From positions 1 through 13,408 of the forward strand of contig JAQXHW010000179.1 of the NCBI GenBank assembly GCA_029007475.1: 13,408 nucleotides of DNA, in the 5' to 3' direction. Shown here in pieces: positions 1-5,752 of the stretch (the stretch's first letter is position 1; every line of letters starts with the position of its first letter). Position numbers and translations under genes: made by a program. The notes below the pieces were generated by a model, which saw nothing but the letters and a program-made list of their open reading frames with translations, had not been told where the DNA came from and did not search any database. The DNA comes from Oscillospiraceae bacterium (GTDB lineage Bacteria > Bacillota > Clostridia > Oscillospirales > Acutalibacteraceae).

Positions 1-109
1 TTTCTTTTTTTTTGAAAGTGAATTATACAGGCCCTTTATCAATAGTTAGAGTAAGCCCCCGAAAAGAACGATTGAATAGAACGTGGGATAGCAATAGAAA
101 TTACCTTAG

Positions 110-138
110 TAATATAAAGCCCCTTTATTTCATAAATT
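110..138 (+). promoter_or_regulatory. Sigma-E-type sporulation promoter candidate for spoIIP
   Basis: A TAATATA element at 110-116 and a CATAAATT element at 131-138 are separated by 14 bases. This fits the Bacillus/Clostridium sigma-E pattern (about ATATT, 14-15 bases, CATAnAnT). The predicted start of transcription, near 145, lies about 35 bases before the chosen spoIIP start. In Bacillus subtilis spoIIP is transcribed in the mother cell by sigma-E, so site and gene agree. Motif and spacing are seen; sigma-factor use is inferred. Confidence 0.5.
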
Positions 139-180
139 GTGTTAGGTGAAACGAGTTTTTGCCTATTGGGGGGTGCTTTT

Positions 181-1248
181 TTGAAGTTCAAAAGATTTTT
201 GGCTGTGCTTTCCGGACTAACCTTAGTGGCTTTGGCGGCTTTCTGCGTAATTCTGAGAATAAGTCCAACGGGCGGTAAAAATGCGGTTTTGGCGGCGGCT
301 TCCTTGGCGCTTCCCGATGGCAGCTTCCAATCTGAGAGTGAGTACGTAGAGGACAAGAAGCGGCAAAACACCGAAGCGTCAAGGGAGATAAATTCCTCAG
401 AGACTAAAACACTTTTCAGCTCGGAGGTTTATTCCGAGGACCCGAAAATCTACGAGGGAGAAGAACAATACCCCGTTACCGAGACTACCTACCGCGAGGG
501 TGATACGAGCTTTGATAACCTCTTTATTAAAAACACTACGGGTCTTAATCTCGACGTGCAAAAATACCTTGAGAGAGATTTGGGCTTCGATTTCAAAAAA
601 GAAACGGACGTACAGGTTTTGATAATACATACCCACACCAGTGAAAGCTATCTAAATTACGACAACGGCTACTATCATGAAAGCTTTTATCCCCGAAGCA
701 GCAACCCCGATAGAAATGTTGTAAGGGTGGGAGAGGAGATAAAATCAGCCCTTGAAGCAAATGGAATAGGAGTAGTTCATGCCACAGAGTTTCACGATGA
801 CCCTCTTTACACCGGCGCATATTATCGAAGCTATGACACAGCCCTAAAATATATGGAGGAGTATCCCGACATAAAGGTCGTGCTTGATATCCACCGAGAC
901 TCCATAAGTTCGGGAGAGACAGGGGGTAAGGTTAAGCCTGTTTTTTATGTGGACGGAAAGAAAGCCGCGCAGATTATGATAATGGCAGGCTATGACCCTG
1001 ATGGGAGCTTGGAATATCCCTTTTGGGAGGATAATCTCACCTTTGCTCTGAAAATTCAGAAGAAGGCGGAGGATATGTACCCCGGTATGACCCGGCCTCT
1101 CTACTTTGGAAACTTCGTTTACAATATGAATTTGAATACAGGCTCCATGCTTATTGAGGTGGGTACAGATGCAAATACCCTTGAGGAAGCGGTCTTTACG
1201 GGAGGATTACTCGGAAATGTGCTCGCGGAGGTCTTGCAAAGCGAATAA
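181..1248 (+). CDS. spoIIP: Stage II sporulation protein P (SpoIIP), cell wall amidase/endopeptidase
   Basis: SpoIIP is a membrane-anchored peptidoglycan hydrolase that works with SpoIID and SpoIIM to thin septal peptidoglycan and drive engulfment of the forespore. The protein is 355 residues from the TTG at 181, preceded by a GGGGGG ribosome binding site (168-173) at 7 bases. A GTG at 139 in the same frame would add 14 residues before the hydrophobic anchor and has no better site. Residues about 5-25 form one N-terminal membrane segment. A variable, acidic linker follows. The family hallmarks are all present: HTHTSESY at 150-157, a VVRVGEEI stretch, DIHRD around His238, and a C-terminal IEVGT with Glu326 followed by an NTLEEA stretch. 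The paired histidines and the glutamate are the expected metal/catalytic residues. Only gene here with a sigma-E-like promoter; a separate promoter for the next unit sits inside its 3' end. Confidence 0.95.
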   Translation: MKFKRFLAVLSGLTLVALAAFCVILRISPTGGKNAVLAAASLALPDGSFQSESEYVEDKKRQNTEASREINSSETKTLFSSEVYSEDPKIYEGEEQYPVTETTYREGDTSFDNLFIKNTTGLNLDVQKYLERDLGFDFKKETDVQVLIIHTHTSESYLNYDNGYYHESFYPRSSNPDRNVVRVGEEIKSALEANGIGVVHATEFHDDPLYTGAYYRSYDTALKYMEEYPDIKVVLDIHRDSISSGETGGKVKPVFYVDGKKAAQIMIMAGYDPDGSLEYPFWEDNLTFALKIQKKAEDMYPGMTRPLYFGNFVYNMNLNTGSMLIEVGTDANTLEEAVFTGGLLGNVLAEVLQSE

Positions 1249-1262
1249 GAATTTGATATAAT
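1234..1262 (+). promoter_or_regulatory. Vegetative (sigma-A-type) promoter for the 1306-dusB-glyA unit
   Basis: TTGCAA at 1234-1239 and TATAAT at 1257-1262 are exactly 17 bases apart, and TGA immediately before the -10 gives an extended -10. The -35 lies inside the last codons of spoIIP. Transcription would start near 1269, leaving a leader of about 37 bases before the ATG at 1306. There is no terminator between spoIIP and this site, so read-through from spoIIP is also possible during sporulation. Confidence 0.65.
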
Positions 1263-1305
1263 AGTATTACTTAAGATTAAAATAGGGTAGTTTGGGGTTA
1301 TTATA

Positions 1306-1830
1306 ATGAACAGAGTACCTTCTTTTAGAAAATTAATACTGTTATTTAGCCTTGTTGCTTTGATTTTTGCCGCAGGTGTTCTCACGGTATCTGCCGAGAC
1401 AGAGCCTACCGAGACCTATGCTATTGAGTCCTTCGTCACCGAGAACGCTGAAACTACCTCGCCCATAGAGAGTACTGTTCCCTCGGAGCCTGAGGAGACA
1501 GCTTCGTCCACAGAAGCTACCGGCTCATCTACAGCACCAACAGCGCCTGAGCACACATACAGAGAATCTTTACCTGAGATTTCCTCCGAGGAGATTATTA
1601 TACCCAAGCCTGTTGTGAACGCAAAGGAGGAGGAACCGCCTCTGTTTTGGGGCTTTGTGGCATGGATTTGTATAGGCGTTGGTGTGGCTGTTGTTTTGGC
1701 AGTTCTTCTGACAACCAAAACAAGGGCTATGCGTTCCGGCGGCAAGAAACGTTACTCAACAGGAGATAAAATCTCCGGCAAGAAGCGACTCTTAAACGAT
1801 AAATACTACAACGACCAAAGACGCAGATAA
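1306..1830 (+). CDS. Unrecognised secreted/membrane protein with Thr-Ser-Glu-rich ectodomain
   Basis: I do not recognise a family. The 174-residue protein starts with a signal-peptide-like segment (residues 1-30: basic NRVPSFRK, a long hydrophobic core, VSA then ETE). An extracellular region of about 80 residues is very rich in Thr, Ser, Glu, Pro and Ala and looks disordered. A second hydrophobic segment (about 113-137) follows. The 37-residue tail is strongly basic, ending QRRR. This predicts a type I topology: a short flexible stalk outside, one membrane span and a cationic cytoplasmic tail. There is no LPXTG motif and no visible enzymatic motif. The start has only a weak GGGG ribosome binding site (1294-1297). 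It is the first gene after the promoter at 1234-1262 and stops 1 base before dusB, so it is co-transcribed and probably translationally coupled with it. Confidence 0.75.
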   Translation: MNRVPSFRKLILLFSLVALIFAAGVLTVSAETEPTETYAIESFVTENAETTSPIESTVPSEPEETASSTEATGSSTAPTAPEHTYRESLPEISSEEIIIPKPVVNAKEEEPPLFWGFVAWICIGVGVAVVLAVLLTTKTRAMRSGGKKRYSTGDKISGKKRLLNDKYYNDQRRR

Positions 1831-1831
1831 T

Positions 1832-2797
1832 ATGAAAATAGGTGAACTTAATATTGAGGGTGCGGCGGCCTTAGCTCCTATGGCAGGGGTTGCCGACAAA
1901 GCCTTCAGAGAGCTCTCGAGAAATTTCGGCTGTGCCTACTGTGTAGGAGAAATGGTTTCCGCCAAGGGAATCTCCTACCATAGCCGAAAAAGTGCCGAGC
2001 TTATGGATATCTCAGAGGGTGAGCGACCCTCCGGTGTTCAGCTCTTCGGCTGTGAGCCTGATACCATGGCTTTTGCCGCAGAGTTTTCATTAAAGTATAA
2101 TCCTGATTTTATTGATATAAACATGGGCTGTCCGGTACCAAAGGTTAATTCAATAGGCTGTGGGTGCCAGCTTATGCAGAACCCCGACTTGTGCTATGAT
2201 ATAGTAAAAGCCGTGAGCTCGGCTGTGGATTTGCCCGTTACCGTCAAAATTCGCAAGGGTGTTGACGAGGAACACATAACCGCTGTTGAGGTTGCGAAAG
2301 CCGTCGAAAGCGCAGGTGCTAAGGCAATAGCTATTCACGGCAGGACAAGGGCGCAGATGTACAAGCCCTCTGCCGATTGGAGTATAATTAAAGAAGTGAA
2401 AAACGCAGTCGGTATTCCTGTTATCGGTAACGGCGACATTGTGACAGCTCAGGACGCCGCAAAAATGCTCGAGGAAACAGGCTGTGATATGATAATGGTA
2501 GGCAGAGGCGCTATGGGAAACCCTTGGATTTTCCGCGAAATCAACGCCTATATCAACGAGGGCAGGATAATTCCGCCGCCCTCACTTTTTGAAAAATTGG
2601 ATATAATGCGGCGTCACATAGAAAAGCTCTGTGAGTACAAGGGCGAGGATGTGGGTATGCGCGAAGCGCGCAAACACGTTGCATGGTATATTAAGGGGCT
2701 CAAGGGCTCTGCTTCATTCAGAAACGAGGCAGGCAGGCTCAAAACCCTGGAGGAATTCTACGGTTTAATCAAACGAGTTGCAGAAACTCAGGAATAA
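1832..2797 (+). CDS. dusB: tRNA-dihydrouridine synthase (DusB/NifR3 family)
   Basis: This is an FMN-dependent enzyme that reduces specific uridines in tRNA D-loops to dihydrouridine, using NADPH. The length of 321 residues is normal. Motifs along the TIM barrel are in family order: LAPMAGVADKAFR near the N terminus, INMGCPVPKV with the catalytic Cys100, VTVKIRKG, AIAIHGRTRAQMY, VIGNGDI and VGRGAMGNPWIF (FMN phosphate loop). The HVAWYIKG segment belongs to the C-terminal helical tRNA-binding domain. The N-terminal ALAPMAGVAD and GCP motifs suit the DusB branch common in Firmicutes; the exact uridine position modified cannot be read from sequence. The ATG lies 1 base after the preceding stop with no good ribosome binding site, so translation likely depends on coupling. 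Confidence 0.95.
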   Translation: MKIGELNIEGAAALAPMAGVADKAFRELSRNFGCAYCVGEMVSAKGISYHSRKSAELMDISEGERPSGVQLFGCEPDTMAFAAEFSLKYNPDFIDINMGCPVPKVNSIGCGCQLMQNPDLCYDIVKAVSSAVDLPVTVKIRKGVDEEHITAVEVAKAVESAGAKAIAIHGRTRAQMYKPSADWSIIKEVKNAVGIPVIGNGDIVTAQDAAKMLEETGCDMIMVGRGAMGNPWIFREINAYINEGRIIPPPSLFEKLDIMRRHIEKLCEYKGEDVGMREARKHVAWYIKGLKGSASFRNEAGRLKTLEEFYGLIKRVAETQE

Positions 2798-2815
2798 AGG
2801 AATGGAGAATTAATA

Positions 2816-4063
2816 ATGGACGTAACACAGAACATCAACTTTGTATCCCGATTTGACAAAGAGATAGGCGACGCAATGACTCTCGAATATGAGCGTCAGT
2901 GCAGAAACATTGAGCTTATTGCCAGCGAGAATATCGCTTCTCCTGCTGTTATGGCAGCTATGGGCACAGTTCTCACCAATAAGTACGCAGAGGGCTACCC
3001 CTCAAAGCGTTATTACGGCGGCTGTCAGTGCGTTGATATCGCAGAGAATATTGCAAGAGAGCGCGCCTGTAAGCTCTTCGGCGCAGAACACGCAAATGTT
3101 CAGCCTCACTCCGGTGCTCAGGCCAACCTTGCTGTTTACTTTGCAATGCTCGAGGTAGGCGACACCATTATGGGTATGAGCCTTGCTGAGGGCGGCCACC
3201 TTACCCACGGCTCACCTGTTAATATGTCAGGCAAGAATTACAACTTCGTTGCTTACGGCGTTGACCCGGTTACCCATGTTATCGACTATGATAAGGTTAT
3301 GGAGCTTGCAAAGGAGTGCAAGCCAAAGATGATTGTTGCCGGAGCTTCTGCATATCCCAGAATTATCGACTTCGCTAAATTCAGAGAGATTGCCGACGAG
3401 GTTGGCGCATATCTTATGGTTGATATGGCTCATATCGCAGGTCTTGTTGCCGCAGGAGTTCATCCCAATCCCGTTCCCTACTGTGATTTTGTTACTACAA
3501 CTACTCATAAGACCCTTCGCGGCCCCAGAGGCGGTATGATTCTCTGCCGTGAGGAGTACGCAAAGGCAATAGATAAGGCTATATTCCCCGGTACTCAGGG
3601 CGGTCCTCTTATGCACATTATCGCTTCAAAGGCGGTTTGCTTCGGCGAGGCATTAAAGCCTGAGTTCAAGACCTACGGCGAGAATATCGTTAAGAACTGT
3701 AAGGTTCTTGCGGACGAGCTTGTAAAGCGCGGCCATAAGCTTGTAAGCGGCGGCACAGATAACCACCTTCTCCTTCTTGACCTCCGTGACACAGATGTTA
3801 CAGGTAAGGAGCTTGAGGCTCGTCTTGACGAGGTTAACATCACCGTTAACAAGAACGCTGTTCCAAATGAGCCCAGAAGTCCCTTCGTAACCTCCGGTAT
3901 TCGTATCGGTACTGCCGCTGTTACTACCCGCGGCTTCGGCGAGGCTGAGATGGTTAAGATAGCCGAGCTTATTTCCCTTGTTATCAACGACTTTGAGGCT
4001 AACAAGGAATATGTTAAGGCAGAGGTTAAGGCAATTACCGATAAATTCCCCCTCTACGGCTGA
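2816..4063 (+). CDS. glyA: Serine hydroxymethyltransferase (glycine hydroxymethyltransferase)
   Basis: This cytoplasmic PLP enzyme interconverts serine plus tetrahydrofolate with glycine plus 5,10-methylene-tetrahydrofolate, the main one-carbon source for purines, thymidylate and methionine. It has 415 residues, the usual bacterial length. Diagnostic stretches are IELIASENIASPAV, NKYAEGYPSKRYYGGC, NVQPHSGAQAN, DMAHIAGLVAAG and the PLP-lysine site TTTTHKTLRGPRGG with Lys232. The C-terminal VTSGIRIGTAA is also typical. The GGAG at 2804-2807 sits 8 bases before the ATG. It follows dusB by 18 bases, too short for a riboswitch or separate promoter, so it is the third gene of that unit. A strong terminator lies 16 bases past its stop. 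Confidence 0.98.
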   Translation: MDVTQNINFVSRFDKEIGDAMTLEYERQCRNIELIASENIASPAVMAAMGTVLTNKYAEGYPSKRYYGGCQCVDIAENIARERACKLFGAEHANVQPHSGAQANLAVYFAMLEVGDTIMGMSLAEGGHLTHGSPVNMSGKNYNFVAYGVDPVTHVIDYDKVMELAKECKPKMIVAGASAYPRIIDFAKFREIADEVGAYLMVDMAHIAGLVAAGVHPNPVPYCDFVTTTTHKTLRGPRGGMILCREEYAKAIDKAIFPGTQGGPLMHIIASKAVCFGEALKPEFKTYGENIVKNCKVLADELVKRGHKLVSGGTDNHLLLLDLRDTDVTGKELEARLDEVNITVNKNAVPNEPRSPFVTSGIRIGTAAVTTRGFGEAEMVKIAELISLVINDFEANKEYVKAEVKAITDKFPLYG

Positions 4064-4079
4064 TATTAATAGATTTTCT

Positions 4080-4119
4080 CAAGCCTTGAGGTTGTATCCT
4101 TAAGGCTTGTTTGTTTTTT
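4080..4119 (+). terminator. Intrinsic terminator after glyA, abutting the rarA start region
   Basis: CAAGCCTTGAGG (4080-4091) pairs with CCTTAAGGCTTG (4098-4109), a 12-bp stem with a single G-U pair and a 6-base loop. TTTGTTTTTT (4110-4119) follows directly. The rarA ribosome binding site begins only a few bases downstream, so this hairpin may also limit or tune rarA expression. Confidence 0.88.
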
Positions 4120-4139
4120 CGAAAAAAGGAGTGAGAACA

Positions 4140-5405
4140 TTGTCGTCACCGCTTGCTGACAGAATAAGACCCCGGGAGCTTTCTGATATCGTAGGTCAGA
4201 AGCACCTTATTGGGGAGGGAAAGCCTCTGAGAAAAATTATTGAAAGCGGCGAGATTCCCAACTTAATTTTCTACGGCCCCTCGGGAGTCGGCAAAACAAC
4301 TCTTGCCACATATATCGCAAAGCGCACAAATAAGACTCTCAAGAAGCTAAACGGCACAACCGCCTCTACTGCGGATATTCGTGGGATTGTTGAGGAGCTG
4401 AATACCTTTTCGGGTATGGGAGGAATTCTTCTCTACCTTGACGAGATTCAGTATTTCAACAAAAAGCAGCAGCAGACTCTTTTAGAGTTTATTGAGGACG
4501 GCAGAATCACCCTTGTCGCTTCCACTACGGAGAATCCCTATTTCTATGTATATAATGCAATTCTCTCACGTTCGACGGTTTTTGAATTTAAGCCAATCGA
4601 GCCTGAAGAGCTTATTCCGGCCGTAAAACGTGCAGCCAAGGTTTTAGAGGAGGAAAAGGGCGAAAACTGCACCTTTACCGAGGATGCAATTAAGCAGATT
4701 GCCCATTCCTGCGGGGGAGATGTGCGAAAAGCCCTCAACGCCGTTGAGCTTTGCTATATTTCCGCAAAGGAGGGCGGCAGCGGTAAAGTTGTTGACGCGG
4801 AATTAGCTTCTGAGCTTTCTCAGAAAAGCTCTTTCCGCTACGATAAAGAGGGCGACGAGCACTACGACATTATTTCTGCCTACCAAAAGAGTATGCGCGG
4901 CTCGGACCCCAACGCTGCCTTACATTACCTTGCAAGACTCCTTGAAGCCGGTGACTTGCCTTCTGCTTGCAGAAGACTTATGGTTTGTGCCTGTGAGGAT
5001 GTAGGTCTTGCCTATCCTCAGATTATCCCAATTGTAAAGTCCTGCGTTGATATTGCTCAGGCAGTAGGACTCCCCGAAGCAAAGATTCCTCTTGCCGATG
5101 CTGTGGTTATGGTTTCAACTGCACCTAAGTCCAATTCCGCCTATTTGGGTATTTTCAAGGCAACTAAGGACATTAAAGAGGGAAAATCAGGCCCCGTTCC
5201 CCGTACCTTACAGAATAAACACTACGATGGGGCGGATAACAAAAATCCCGGTCAGTTTTATAAGTATCCTCACGACTTCCCCGACCACTATGTGCCTCAG
5301 CAGTATTTACCCGATAATATTAAGGATGCTGTTTATTATGAATTCGGGGATAATAAAAATGAGCAGAGCTTCAAGGCTTACTGGGAGAAGGTTAAAAATA
5401 GCTGA
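4140..5405 (+). CDS. rarA: Replication-associated recombination protein A (RarA/MgsA), AAA+ ATPase
   Basis: RarA is a clamp-loader-like AAA+ ATPase that acts on stalled replication forks and single-stranded DNA ends as a tetramer. The protein is 421 residues from the TTG at 4140, which has an AAAGGAGTGAG site starting at 4125. In-frame codons upstream lie within the terminator or the ribosome binding site. It opens with PLADRIRPRELSDIVGQ, the standard family start. Walker A is GPSGVGKTT (46-54, Lys52), Walker B is LLYLDE (Asp101, Glu102), sensor 1 is ASTTENP, and the LSRS with Arg144 fits the arginine finger. Walker B continues DEIQYFNK, a small variation on the DEVHRFNK often seen. The C-terminal half holds the SRR..CACEDVGLA and PKSNSAY stretches of the oligomerisation domain. 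No promoter fits between the glyA terminator and this start. Confidence 0.95.
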   Translation: MSSPLADRIRPRELSDIVGQKHLIGEGKPLRKIIESGEIPNLIFYGPSGVGKTTLATYIAKRTNKTLKKLNGTTASTADIRGIVEELNTFSGMGGILLYLDEIQYFNKKQQQTLLEFIEDGRITLVASTTENPYFYVYNAILSRSTVFEFKPIEPEELIPAVKRAAKVLEEEKGENCTFTEDAIKQIAHSCGGDVRKALNAVELCYISAKEGGSGKVVDAELASELSQKSSFRYDKEGDEHYDIISAYQKSMRGSDPNAALHYLARLLEAGDLPSACRRLMVCACEDVGLAYPQIIPIVKSCVDIAQAVGLPEAKIPLADAVVMVSTAPKSNSAYLGIFKATKDIKEGKSGPVPRTLQNKHYDGADNKNPGQFYKYPHDFPDHYVPQQYLPDNIKDAVYYEFGDNKNEQSFKAYWEKVKNS

Positions 5406-5550
5406 CTGACTAAGGGTTGTCGCAAATCGGAAGAACGAAGAGCGACAGCTCTTTCTTGTATATTAAACAGGGATAATTCCTTGCCATAATACTTGCCGTC
5501 TTTTGTGTTCTTTTTCAAAGTGCAGGCTGCAAGAGCTTTTTTTTCGGCCT
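5377..5550 (-). pseudogene. Possible decayed coding remnant on the minus strand
   Basis: Read on the minus strand, the frame from the TAG at about 5549-5551 down to the TAA at about 5377-5379 is open for roughly 57 codons. It gives a protein-like sequence containing KKNTKDGKYYGKELSLFN and then QERAVALRSSDLRQP. The mix of residues, with Gly-Tyr-Tyr-Gly and charged positions, looks more like a real peptide than random AT-rich DNA. It has no ATG and no ribosome binding site, and it overlaps the last codons of rarA. It could be the eroded tail of a lost gene or a copy of a dispersed small element. It may equally be chance. Confidence 0.25.
5437..5460 (+). terminator. Weak terminator-like hairpin after rarA
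   Basis: AAGAGC (5438-5443) pairs with GCTCTT (5448-5453) around a GACA loop, followed by an interrupted T-rich run (TTTCTTGTATATT). The stem is short and the T-tract poor, so termination would be inefficient. The only long T-run in the gap (eight T's at 5537-5544) is preceded by a still weaker 5-bp stem. Confidence 0.3.
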
Positions 5551-5663
5551 AAATAACGCAGTTATGAAATTCAGGATAAAAAAATGCTATGGATAATAGA
5601 TAAAATTGATAAGAAATTATTGGTACTAATTCCAAAGCAGTAATTCTAATACAGAATTAAAAC

Positions 5664-5693
5664 TTGACAAACCATTGATATAATTAGTATGAA
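5664..5693 (+). promoter_or_regulatory. Promoter region of the dockerin-amylase unit
   Basis: TTGACA (5664-5669), a perfect -35, and TATAAT (5679-5684), a perfect -10 with an extended TGA before it, lie only 9 bases apart and so cannot belong to the same promoter. Either the extended -10 works with little -35 help, or TTGACA pairs with TATGAA (5688-5693, 18 bases) or TAGTAT (5685-5690, 15 bases). Any of these puts the start near 5690-5700 and gives a leader of about 50-60 bases. The core TTGATATAAT is identical to the one at 1253-1262. Confidence 0.55.
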
Positions 5694-5752
5694 TAGAAAT
5701 ACGCGGTTTTAAGGATTTTTGAAATTAGCGTAAATTTAAGGAGGAATTTTTT

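Larger units (their letters stand above)
5406..5752. other. 347-base gene-free gap between rarA and the starch cluster
   Basis: The left part (5406-5550) holds a weak hairpin and, on the minus strand, a stop-free stretch that reads like protein but has no usable start (listed separately). A run of eight T's lies at 5537-5544. The middle (5551-5650) is AT-rich with nothing I can name. The right part (5656-5752) carries the promoter and the leader of the dockerin gene. I see no catabolite-repression (cre) site and no riboswitch fold. Confidence 0.6.

Noticed and set aside
1..13. T-rich run at the window start, possibly the U-tract of an upstream terminator
   Set aside because: The would-be stem lies outside the window, so it cannot be supported.
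139..180. GTG at 139 as the start of spoIIP
   Set aside because: It overlaps the sigma-E-like -10 and lacks a good ribosome binding site; TTG at 181 has GGGGGG at 7 bases and puts a basic residue and membrane anchor at the N terminus.
3002..4005. Long open frames on both strands inside glyA and the amylase genes
   Set aside because: They have no ribosome binding sites or recognisable protein features and are shadows of highly biased coding sequence.
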